Assembly (NCBI GenBank): GCA_003024985.2
Contig: PXIH01S0029640.1
Reading direction: 5' to 3' (one strand)
Origin: Euperipatoides rowelli
Lineage: Eukaryota; Onychophora; Udeonychophora; Euonychophora; Peripatopsidae
Length of the DNA stretch: 10,109 nt
Position 1 is the stretch's first letter, and every line of letters begins with the position of its first letter. The notes beneath the pieces were generated by a model. It had not been told where the DNA came from, searched no databases, and was given only the letters and a program-made list of their open reading frames with translations. Positions 1 through 6,033 of the stretch are shown here, piece after piece. A program made the position numbers and the translations under genes.

Positions 1-66
1 AATAAAGTTGAAATAGGCATTGATAAACCACTTTAATTTGTAACATTGGTCTCTTGTTTGCAAATT

Positions 67-369
67 TTATGATTTTATGAAAAATCTCCAATCATTCAAT
101 ACTACAATATTTTTGTAAATAAATAAAATATCTCCTCTCGTCTTTCTTTTTGAAGGCAAAACAATATCATAAATTAATAAGGTGTTTAAACTTTGTGTAT
201 AGTTTAATTTATTTAACCCAACAATCTCTTTAGAAATACGTCTTAAAAATTTCTCCAAATTATCAATATATTTTTTATTCAAGAAAACATATACTTGAGC
301 ACAATAATCGGAGAGAGGCTGTAGAAAATATTTATTTGCAACGATAAATATGAGGAAACAAATCTTCAA
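67..369 (-). pseudogene. LINE-A ORF2 C-terminal domain
   Basis: The minus-strand frame reads LSDYCAQVYVFLNKKYIDNL, then EKFLRRISKEIVGLNKLNY, then a KRKTRGDILFIYKNI block. These correspond to the C-terminal region after the thumb in CR1- and Jockey-like ORF2 proteins ('DY.S.VW.P....DI..LE..QRRATK.I.GL..L.Y..RL..L.L..L..RR.RGDLI.VYK'). The tryptophan usual after the D/EY.s.v block is replaced by tyrosine. The frame closes at 67. Sequence below it, in a different frame, reads KICKQETNVTN, which fits the following 'TRGH..KL.K......V' stretch. The upstream end, near 370-400, continues in another frame as TKYALFYV, comparable to the KA...LGFI segment. The match is to the family as a whole, not to a named element. 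Confidence 0.75.
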
Positions 370-457
370 ACATAAAATAACGCATATTTAGTTTGCTTAG
401 AGATAACTTGAGTGTCAGTAAAAGGTAAAGGTAAGGTATATGAAAATACCCAAGTCT

Positions 458-750
458 TTATAATAATGCACAGCTTCTATAAGAGATCCAGCTAGATAAA
501 AAACCCAGTGAATCAAATTCCGATAATTTAGTTTTTTCTTTATTAATAATAAAATTATTTCTATCCATCCAGATTTTTATTGAATTACTATCGTTTTGTA
601 GTGATGTATAATTGCTGATTCTTTTCAATGGATAGTAAATACGGATGTCATCAGCATAGCTATAGATTAAATTTTGAAGACAAGTATTTAAGTCCGATAA
701 GGACAAATTAAATAGTGGTACGGACAACACCGCACCTTGCGGCAAGACAC
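458..750 (-). pseudogene. LINE-A reverse transcriptase, motifs B and C (YADD)
   Basis: This open stretch contains LPQGAVLSVPLFNLSLSDL (motif B, usually GVPQGSVLGPLLF.LYINDL) and YSYADDIRIYYPL, in which the two aspartates of YADD are the catalytic pair. It goes on with a SLQNDSNSIKIWMDRNNF segment like the family's 'LQ.DL..l..W...N.l' and with NKEKTKLSEF, the usual KC/KTK..F turn. After SEF the similarity weakens and the frame drifts. A DNA stretch at 448-480 then gives YKDLGIF, the normal next block, in another frame. No genuine start codon lies here because the segment is the middle of a much longer ORF2. Catalytic residues are kept but the protein is broken on both sides. Confidence 0.85.
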
Positions 751-764
751 AAGTACATATTTTT
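751..764. repeat. Target-site duplication, left copy
   Basis: The word AAGTACATATTTTT occurs here and again at 1157-1170, directly flanking the 765-1156 insert. Removing the insert and one copy restores a continuous LINE-A reading frame across motif B, which independently supports this being a true duplication. Confidence 0.85.
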
Positions 765-1156
765 TTTTTATTACACCAGTGTGTCTAGCCCGCCTGACGG
801 CTGAGGCGAGTCGTTTCATTCTCTTATATTCACCATTTACACACATTCATACACTATTTACAGTACAGTATTTACAATTTGCGTATTACATGCTGACGAT
901 CAGAAATTCTTCCGAAGTTTCAGCCACAATACTGTTCTTGTTTTCACGTTATTTAGTAAATTCATATCTCAATAACGCAAAGTCAGAGAACTAAACTGAC
1001 TGGTTGAAAAGAACCCTATCCTCCAAATCTTTCCAAAAGAAAGATAATTGGGAGATACTTGATAGGGTCGGACAGCACAAGCCCCGAACCTGGCTCGTGC
1101 CGACACCAAGAACACGAAGCAGCACAGCTCAACCCATGGCGCCACTGTCCCATGGC
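765..1156 (-). mobile_element. Retrotransposed insert splitting LINE-A (LINE 3' end, SINE or retrocopy)
   Basis: This 392-bp block sits inside the LINE-A reverse transcriptase between two identical 14-bp copies of the target. On the minus strand it ends in GGTGTAATAAAAA, so an A-tail and an AATAAA signal adjoin the duplication, as expected of target-primed reverse transcription. Just before the tail lies a small hairpin with 5-bp arms (791-795 and 804-808). The first part is much more GC-rich than the surroundings. No clear Pol III promoter is seen: GGTTCGGGGC near 1085 resembles a B box only loosely. Open stretches in more than one frame read like old coding sequence, but I recognise no protein. 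It may be a 5'-truncated LINE of another family, a SINE or a processed pseudogene. Confidence 0.75.
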
Positions 1157-1170
1157 AAGTACATATTTTT
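1157..1170. repeat. Target-site duplication, right copy
   Basis: Exact 14-base match to 751-764. It lies at the GC-rich 5' end of the insert (minus-strand sense), while the other copy adjoins its A-tail. Confidence 0.85.
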
Positions 1171-1321
1171 GTGTTCAAAATAAAGGAGCTTATTTTAACT
1201 ACCACAGGATGAGAATATAAGAAATCATTTAACCAATTATGTGATTTTGAAAAAAATAATTATTCATTTTTAACAATTTTTCAATTGGGACAAAAGCTTT
1301 TGAGAGATCAAAGTAAACTAT
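1171..1321 (-). pseudogene. LINE-A reverse transcriptase, fingers/palm part with motif A
   Basis: The minus-strand translation begins IVYFDLSKAF at 1292-1321. This is the palm motif A, whose aspartate is one of the metal-binding catalytic residues in this enzyme family. It continues through a KLLK..NYFFQNHIIG stretch comparable to the usual 'LL.KL..YGI.G' segment. A one-base frameshift follows near 1225-1232. Reading resumes as NDFLYSHPVVVKISS, equivalent to the 'W..SYL..R.Q.V.I' segment. The aspartate usual after KAF is missing here (KAFVPI), which is a sign of decay or local deletion. The downstream half of the domain lies beyond the 765-1156 insert. The reading frame is continuous across that insert if the insert and one duplicated copy of the target are ignored. 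Confidence 0.75.
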
Positions 1322-1345
1322 CCCGACTGGGATACTTTGATCTCT
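1303..1345. repeat. Palindrome at the 5' end of LINE-A
   Basis: A perfect 13-bp inverted repeat (AGAGATCAAAGTA at 1303-1315 and its reverse complement at 1333-1345) surrounds a five-base bulge and an inner 4-bp stem, TCCC/GGGA, at 1321-1332. The left arm is part of the codons for YFDLS in motif A of LINE-A; the right arm lies just beyond the point where LINE-A similarity ends. This looks like a fold-back or template-switch scar at the 5' end of the truncated copy. Confidence 0.7.
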
Positions 1346-1469
1346 TATAGGCTACAAGCCCAGTCATTGTTGTTAATTTTTTTAAATTTATTTAGAAAAT
1401 TTAAAGATTTAGGTATAAGTACCTTTACAGTTTATCTTTATAATGTTTTACATTAAATTTGTTTATATA

Positions 1470-1477
1470 CAAATAAA
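1470..1477. repeat. 8-bp target-site duplication, left copy
   Basis: CAAATAAA directly precedes the left inverted repeat at 1478 and recurs at 1726-1733 directly after the right one. In AT-rich DNA an 8-bp AT-rich word can recur by chance; its exact placement at both ends is what supports it. Confidence 0.65.
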
Positions 1478-1725
1478 GGTCAGATTCTGTTATCTGCCCA
1501 CCAATATGGCTGAAGGTAAGTTGAAATTATCTAGATCGGAGCTCAACAAAAGATTATTTCACCTCTAGATTATCCTAGGGTTCAGGGTTATGGTAAGGTT
1601 AGGACTGTAAAGAAAATGTACTAAAATCGGTGAGAAAAAATACTAATTAAACATGCTATTATGTTTTAGTTGTTGCACGTCTCCTAATGCTAATTTTGTT
1701 GGTGGGCAGATAATGGAATCTGAGC
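1478..1725. mobile_element. Non-autonomous DNA transposon (MITE-like), 248 bp, 27-bp TIRs, 8-bp duplication
   Basis: The left end (1478-1504) and the right end (1699-1725) are inverted repeats matching at 24 of 27 positions, sharing the inner core TTATCTGCCCACCAA. Immediately outside both ends lies CAAATAAA (1470-1477 and 1726-1733), an 8-bp target-site duplication. An 8-bp duplication is typical of hAT-like and a few other cut-and-paste superfamilies, but the terminal bases (GGTCAGATTC / GCTCAGATTC) do not look like the usual hAT CAGGG start, so I leave the superfamily open. The interior encodes nothing and includes a degenerate run of GGTTAG-like words around 1575-1610. It would have been moved by a transposase supplied elsewhere. 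Confidence 0.75.
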
Positions 1726-1733
1726 CAAATAAA
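1726..1733. repeat. 8-bp target-site duplication, right copy
   Basis: Exact copy of 1470-1477, adjoining the right inverted repeat. Confidence 0.65.
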
Positions 1734-1739
1734 TTATGT

Positions 1740-2460
1740 AAAAAAAAAAAAAAATGAAATACTGCACAGTTATGCAAACCTTCAAATAATTTTACAGCAA
1801 ATAAGTTATAAGGAAACAAGGAAATTGATGTTTTGTTAATAAATAATAAACTAAACTATAAATAATCTCCCATCCCTTTCCTTTTATTGATCACAAAGTA
1901 AAAACTTTTTTTTTATGTTTTGTTCCTTTTAAATCAACTTATTCATTACTTAATCCTATTTATACATTTAATATTCAATTAATTTTATAAACAAAGTAAT
2001 TTAAGTTTTTACTCAATTATGCTTATGCAGTAACTTATCCTGCACTTTCTATATAATAATTAATGAGGAAGCAGATTCTGAAATAATTAATTTTATATAA
2101 CAAAGAAAGCATCATGAATGATATTTAATGGCTATTAAAATATCCATTTTAAAACTGCAGGAAGCAGTGACAAAATGAAATAGATCATTTTTATTTTAGA
2201 TTTAAATTTAACAGTGAATGAAGTCAAAGAGTTTGGATAATGTATCAAAGAATACAGATTTTATGTAAGCTGCACAACAAAGATAAAATAATATTTCTTC
2301 ATGCCAGCAGGCTTATTATTTAACTATTCTATTACAATATTTTGGAATCCATGCTAATTAATTAATCTATTTTATAATTATGGGATTTATAATAGAATGA
2401 AAATTAATACTTTTTCATAAAATTCTTTTTTAATTTCATTAATGGTCACAAGGGGAAATA
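1740..2460. other. AT-rich spacer with a 15-base A run
   Basis: It begins with 15 consecutive A (1740-1754). The rest is AT-rich sequence with frequent stops in every frame, and no domain, RNA gene or clear repeat that I can recognise. The A run may be the tail of an undetected retrotransposed fragment, but no body or duplication is visible. Confidence 0.5.
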
Positions 2461-2466
2461 TTCAGC

Positions 2467-2543
2467 ATACAAATACAAATACAAATATGACGGACAACAA
2501 CAGACTATAGTCCAGCAAGGTTGTCCCTGGTATATATAGCAAA
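2467..2543 (-). mobile_element. Probable LINE/SINE 3' end with (ATTTGT)n tail and stem-loop
   Basis: Read on the minus strand, about 55 bases with two nested dyads end in a hexamer tail (ATTTGT, about three copies, 2467-2487). The outer stem is GGACAAC (2492-2498) with GTTGTCC (2520-2526); inside is the perfect palindrome GACTATAGTC (2503-2512). A structured 3' end followed by a short tandem tail is characteristic of several LINE and LINE-mobilised SINE families, where the reverse transcriptase recognises the RNA end. The upstream part of the element is cut off by, or lost at, the Helitron starting at 2544. The family is not identified. Confidence 0.45.
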
Positions 2544-2868
2544 TCTATATATTAATACGTGAAGGGAAAACTTTGGATCCCATTTTAAGCAAATTGCGCG
2601 CATGGAGGAGTGTGAGATTTGGCAGAGTTAAAGTTTATTTGGAGAGGGAGTGCAATAGCTAAAAATTTTTATATAAAATTAAAACATTCATTGTTTAGCG
2701 TTTTGGTGGCTTTTTATAAAGGGTTTTCATTGTTTAGCGTTGTGGCGGATTTTTACAAAGGAGTGGCGGCTTTTTACAAAGGGTTTTCATTGTTTAGCGT
2801 TGTGGCGGAGTTTTACAAAGGAGTTAATTTTCTTATTGATCGAATTTCGACCAACACTGGATTACTAG
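2544..2868 (+). mobile_element. Non-autonomous Helitron, copy A (325 bp)
   Basis: Helitrons move by rolling-circle-like transposition using a Rep-helicase; this copy encodes none. Structural hallmarks are complete. The 5' end is TC (TCTATATATTAATACG), the 3' end is CTAG (2865-2868), and insertion is between A (2543) and T (2869) with no duplication. A hairpin lies just before the end: TTGATCGAA (2834-2842) pairs with TTCGACCAA across one base and one mismatch, leaving ten bases to CTAG. The first ~155 bases match copy B at 9547 at about 95 percent. The difference in length comes from an internal 60-bp tandem repeat. A reading frame is open through the element but is judged non-coding. Confidence 0.9.
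2701..2820. repeat. 60-bp tandem duplication inside Helitron copy A
   Basis: Bases 2701-2760 and 2761-2820 align without gaps, with differences at only a few positions. Each unit itself repeats a shorter theme, a TGGCGG.TTTTTACAAAG-like word, about twice. A partial unit (CATTCATTGTTTAGCG) precedes them at 2685-2700. Copy B of the element carries a single partial unit, so the expansion happened in copy A or its lineage after the copies diverged, or copy B lost it. Confidence 0.85.
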
Positions 2869-3561
2869 TCTTTATAATTAAGAAAAAAAAAGCATGTTCT
2901 CATTAGAATTCCCAGTGTCACATGATCAGGTAGAATTACCAGTGTCACATGACCATGTAGAATTAACAATGCCACATAATCATGTAATTCTACCTGATCA
3001 TGTGACACTGAGATTTCTAGATGGTCATGTGACATTGGTAATTCTATTGGATAATGTGACTTTGGTAATTCTATACCAGTGTCACATGATCAGGTAGAAT
3101 TTCCAGTGTCATGTGATCCTGTAGATTTATCAGTATCATATGAACAAATAGTATTACCAGCACCACATGACCATTTATAATTACTAGTGTTACATGATCA
3201 ATTAGCATTACAAGTGCCATATGTCACATGATCAGGTAGTAGAATTCCAAGTGTCATATGATTAGGTAGAATTACCAGTGTAACATGACCATGTAGAATT
3301 AACCGGTGCCACATAATCATGTAATTCTACCTGATCATGTGACACTGGGATTTCTAGATGGTCATGTGACATTGGTAATTCTACTGGATAATGTGACTTT
3401 GGTAATTCTATACCAGTATCACAATCATGATCAGGTAGAATTTTCAGTGTCATGTGATCATATGAACAAATAGTATTACCAGCACCACATGACCATTTAT
3501 AATTACTAGTGTTACATGACCAATTAGCATTACAAGTGCCATATGTCACATGATCAGGTAG

Positions 3562-3733
3562 TAGAATTCCCAGTGTCACATGATCAGATAGAATTACCAG
3601 TGTCACATGACCATGTAGAATTAATCAGTGCCACATAATCATGTAATTCTAAATGATTATGTGGCACTGGTTAATTCTACATGGTCATGCGACACTGGTA
3701 ATTCTACCTAATCATATGAGACTGGGAATTTTA
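3562..3733. repeat. Long inverted repeat (81-bp arms, 10-bp spacer) in the minisatellite
   Basis: Arm 3562-3642 and arm 3653-3733 are reverse complements at about 74 of 81 positions, separated by the 10-base spacer 3643-3652. It arises where three forward units meet three inverted units. Single strands could form a hairpin of about 80 bp, and the duplex could extrude a cruciform. Shorter dyads of the same kind exist around 2904-3020 and 3240-3356, where the arms are further apart. Confidence 0.85.
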
Positions 3734-4009
3734 GATGGACATGTGATGTTGGTAATTCTACTGGATAATGTGACATTGGTAATTCTATACCAGCAACACA
3801 TGGTCAGGTAGAATTTTCAGTGTCATGTGATCATGTAGAATTAGCAGTATCATATGAGCAAACAGAATCACCAGCACCTCATAACCATTTATAATTACTA
3901 GTGTTACATGACCATGTAGGATTACAAGTGCCATATGCCACATGATCAGGTAGTAGAATTACCAGTGTCACATGACCATGTAAGATTACAAGTGCCATAT
4001 GCCACATGA

Positions 4010-4010
4010 N
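4010..4010. other. Ambiguous base (N), probably a collapsed array unit
   Basis: The single N lies inside the 64-bp repeat part of the minisatellite. Flanking 64-bp units are regular, but the unit spacing across the N is 91. About 38 bases of the expected pattern are missing exactly at this position, so N probably stands for an assembly gap or collapse, not one unread base. Confidence 0.7.
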
Positions 4011-4150
4011 GATTACAAGTGCCATATGCCACATGATCAGGTAGTAGAATTACCAGTGTCACATGACCATGTAAGATTACAAGTGCCATATGCCACATGA
4101 CCAGGTAGTAGAATTACCAGTGTCACATGATCTTGTAGAATTTCAATGTA

Positions 4151-4821
4151 ATTAAACATGAAACACAAATAGCAAATATCAACCTTTTCCTCAAATATTT
4201 ACGAATTTTATTATTCTAAATCATCATCAATATCATATGACCTCTCAAGGTGGATTAATTAGATTTAATGACATCTGCAAAGTTATTCCAAAACAACTGA
4301 TTGGTTAAAGTTTAGGCTGAAAGAAATAATGTAAAATTGATCAAAATTGATTAAGCATGTTTATTCTATTTATTCATTTGTATTAGGGTTAGGACAGATA
4401 TTATTTCAACTATTTGGAGTAGTGGTCAGTGTTGGGTTGAATGTCAGGGCTGTAAACAAAAAAAAAAGTCTGCTGTCTGTCCATTGTTAATAAAATAATG
4501 CTACACATTGTCATCCATGATTGATTGTTTTGGAAGTAATCCATGTGGATAAGTTTGCAACTTAGATAGGCTACTAGTAATTAAAGTATAATAAAGCTAA
4601 AGGCTTATAGACCTACTAATATTCCTCAATTGAGTGATTTTTAAAATTTTATTTAAAATAAATATATACAATAAAAATTATATATTACACACAAATAAAC
4701 AACCTTCCAAAAGAAAACACCAGTGGATGGCAAAACAAAAAATTAATGAAAATGGTTTAGATACAAAGTAAAAAAAAAACAATCCGTTTTATTTTGTTTT
4801 TAATAGATAATTTAAATAGTT
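4151..4821. other. AT-rich spacer without recognisable features
   Basis: Frequent stops in all frames and short A/T runs (for example around 4459 and 4770). A stretch at 4384-4490 has GGGTTAGGAC and GTCTGCTGTCTGTCC words loosely like the interior and ends of the 1478-1725 element, but too weakly to call a copy. Confidence 0.45.
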
Positions 4822-4844
4822 TTAGATTAGATTAGATTAGATTA
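4822..4844. repeat. (TTAGA)n microsatellite, tail of LINE-B
   Basis: Four full TTAGA units plus TTA. It sits where the 3' end of the minus-strand LINE-B is expected, so it is best read as that element's tail. It differs by one base from the common insect telomere unit TTAGG, but position and context do not suggest a telomere. Confidence 0.7.
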
Positions 4845-5026
4845 TTGGTTTATCAGTTTCTTCAACCTAGTAGTTATTAAAATATTAAAATCTAATAAAA
4901 ACTATTAACAAAACAATAAAAATAAAAAAACGTGCAACATAGGGCCTACAAAGAGATGAAAGATTAAAAAATGTAGGCAATACAATTACCAAATGGTTAG
5001 TACCGGTATACTATATTACAATAACA

Positions 5027-5191
5027 TTAGTTAAGATTTTGCAGTTTTAGGAAATCATAGTAGGTTTGTCTGAACGATTTCAGAGTTGATAAAGTTCTTA
5101 TATATTTTGGTATGCTGTTCCATATTTTTGGAGCAATGTGTTTAAAAGAGCCATCAGTATGGGCTTTGTTTCTGGAGTATTGGTCAGTGTC
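5027..5191 (-). pseudogene. LINE-B ORF2 C-terminal tail
   Basis: The frame is open for 54 residues between an upstream stop (5192-5194) and the terminal TAA (5027-5029). It contains QYSRNKAHTDGSF, then APKIWNSIPKYIRTLSTLKS, then FRQTYYDFLKL. This is the recognisable end of many CR1/L2/Jockey-like ORF2 proteins ('YNTR.K.......SF...APKLWNSLP..IR...SL..FK..LK..L'). In those elements it lies after the thumb and has no catalytic residues. The true terminal stop appears preserved. Upstream the frame is broken, so it is a fragment. The pattern is family-level; no specific element is named. Confidence 0.65.
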
Positions 5192-5285
5192 TTAGAGGGA
5201 ATGCCTTAGCTAACTTGTCCATAGGCCAATGCAATTTCAACCAATTTCTATCATAAATTTAATAGTCCTTCAGGAATTCTGACAG

Positions 5286-5432
5286 TTAAGTTCTTCTGAA
5301 CTTGACTACCTCTGTAATTGCCCTGTACCTGTCCAAAAATGATAGTGCATCTAAATTTCCAAATGGTGAAAAATATAACAATGACCCACTTAAGAAATCT
5401 TGTTTGGACATGAGAAAAGAGATATGATAAAG
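5286..5432 (-). pseudogene. Unassigned minus-strand open fragment (48 codons)
   Basis: Between stops at 5433-5435 and 5286-5288 the minus strand encodes a well-mixed 48-residue stretch with MSKQDFLSG, FSPFGNLDAL and FLDRYRAITEVVKFRRT. After the closing stop, the same frame goes on to LSEFLKDY, another stop and IYDRNWLKLHW before LINE-B's C-terminus begins in another frame. Amino-acid composition looks protein-like and not like translated AT-rich noise. I recognise no family. It may be the ORF2 linker of LINE-B, another element inserted beside it, or an old gene or viral relic. Confidence 0.3.
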
Positions 5433-5588
5433 TTATTCCAACTTTGTGAATCTATCAGATACTTTCTTAATTGAAAAAAAACAAACACACACAAAAAAAA
5501 CTTTACATTAGGATAATAAGCTACACTAAGACACCTTAGAAATAGATGTTCATGACATTTCGGAAATTTCTTGCATAATACACAGACA

Positions 5589-5600
5589 CCCCCCCCCCCC
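5589..5600. repeat. C12 homopolymer run
   Basis: Twelve consecutive C, preceded by ACACAGACA and followed by an A-rich stretch. A CA-rich stretch lies shortly before it at 5482-5495. Such runs are prone to length variation and sequencing error. Confidence 0.85.
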
Positions 5601-5762
5601 TCAAAAAAGAAAACAAAACACTGCCACCCCTTAACATATTTCTATCACCCAAAAGCTGTAGTAGGAAGATATACAACAAAAATTTTACCGCAAAGTTTAG
5701 AATAATAAAAGAGCATTTTAATTTTTTTTTTAAATCTCCAAATTTACCTTTCTATTTTTTGG

Positions 5763-6033
5763 TTAACAAGTGTAAATAATAGAAGATTTAATTTGCTCAG
5801 TATATACACACTTATACTTTATTAAAACTTGATTTTTCAATATAGTTTTAATATTTGATAAAAGTGTTACAGGCTCTTTTAACAATTTTATCATTCTTAT
5901 ACAACACCTTTCAAGTCTTAGGATGAAAGGGTTCCAAATAGTTTCAAATAAAAATGATAAAACTGTTAAGACTGGGTGGTTAAATCTGTAAATATCACGA
6001 TTTAGAAAAGTAATCCAATAGAATAATACAATT
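5763..6033 (-). pseudogene. Open minus-strand fragment, possibly LINE ORF2 C-terminal region
   Basis: About 89 codons are open on the minus strand down to the TAA at 5763-5765, which is notable in such AT-rich DNA. There is no good start codon, so it is a fragment or an exon-like piece. It reads RFNHPVLTVLSFLFETIWNPF, with ILRLERCCIRMIKLLKEPV next. 'TIWNPF...LER...R.I' resembles the post-reverse-transcriptase segment 'VW.P....I..LE..QRR..R.I' of LINEs. The first half is hydrophobic and could also be a membrane segment of an unrelated protein. A 20-bp inverted repeat (5876-5895 with 5953-5972, 17 matches) overlaps it. The assignment is tentative. Confidence 0.3.

Larger units (their letters stand above)
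1..1345 (-). mobile_element. LINE-A: degenerate CR1/Jockey-like non-LTR retrotransposon, open at left edge
   Basis: A non-LTR retrotransposon would copy its own RNA at a nicked target; this copy is dead. Read on the minus strand, reverse transcriptase blocks appear in family order: motif A YFDLSKAF at 1292-1321, a QYVKI-like stretch around 1185-1215, motif B LPQGAVLS near 722-745, motif C YADD at 647-658, then YKDLG near 448-462, and the C-terminal LEKFLRR / RGDILFIYK region at 67-369. The frame changes several times: near 1220-1235, between 458 and 480, near 375 and near 67. Stops are present. The endonuclease and the front of the reverse transcriptase are missing, so the copy is 5'-truncated near 1321-1345. 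Sequence in another frame resembling the continuing C-terminus reaches base 1, so it probably runs past the window. The clade is judged from the B and C motifs and the RGD..YK block; the exact family is uncertain. Confidence 0.85.
2904..4150. repeat. Minisatellite of ~27-bp units in both orientations, with higher-order repeats
   Basis: The array is built from units of about 27 bp that share the words GAATTACCAG and TCACATGA. Units run forward for most of the array but are inverted in blocks at 2984-3074, 3321-3411 and 3643-3788 (91, 91 and 146 bp; the third is longer by about two units). Each inverted block sits in a larger repeat: equivalent forward units start at 2904, 3240, 3562 and 3954, giving higher-order periods of about 336, 322 and 392 bp. 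The last part, from about 3954, switches to a 64-bp forward repeat. Because 27 is divisible by three, open frames of 9-residue repeats appear on both strands (2894-3097 plus, 3262-3606 minus); I regard them as a by-product. The array starts 35 bp after the Helitron end and decays into unique sequence near 4150. Confidence 0.9.
4822..5191 (-). mobile_element. LINE-B: 3' end of a non-LTR retrotransposon with (TCTAA)n tail
   Basis: On the minus strand a C-terminal ORF2 fragment (5191 to 5027) is followed by about 180 bases of AT-rich 3' UTR and then a pentamer tail; seen on the plus strand this is TTAGA four times plus TTA at 4822-4844. The order coding end, stop, UTR and simple tail is the standard layout of a LINE 3' end. 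It is not the same sequence as the LINE-A 3' region. No target duplication could be found because the 5' end is not defined. Two other minus-strand open stretches further upstream (5286-5432, 5763-6033) may be earlier parts of the same element, but the spacing is longer than usual. Confidence 0.65.

Noticed and set aside
737-994. Plus-strand 85-codon frame
   Set aside because: It runs antisense through the retrotransposed insert and the edge of the LINE-A reverse transcriptase; shadow reading.
969-1205. Minus-strand 78-codon frame as a gene
   Set aside because: It is a chimera: its first residues are LINE-A reverse transcriptase and the rest is the insert read across the duplication.
2619-2906. 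95-codon open frame through Helitron copy A
   Set aside because: It starts at a TTG, reads through the tandem repeat and terminal hairpin and leaves the element. The corresponding frame in copy B ends differently, and it has no Rep or helicase similarity.
2894-3097. Plus-strand open frame of 9-residue repeats (PVSHDHVEL-like)
   Set aside because: The 27-bp unit is divisible by three, so any stop-free frame stays open through the array; a similar frame occurs on the other strand.
3262-3606. Minus-strand 114-codon open frame
   Set aside because: Same cause as above: translation of the minisatellite, with unit insertions and inversions that a real protein repeat would not tolerate.
2904-4150. 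CRISPR-like array of direct repeats
   Set aside because: Units are contiguous without unique spacers, occur in both orientations, and the context is eukaryotic with no cas genes.
4384-4490. Possible second copy of the 1478-1725 element
   Set aside because: Only a few short words are shared (GGTTAGGAC, TCTGTCC); no inverted repeats or duplication.
4822-4844. Interstitial telomere repeat
   Set aside because: The unit is TTAGA, not TTAGG, with only four copies, placed exactly where a LINE tail is expected.
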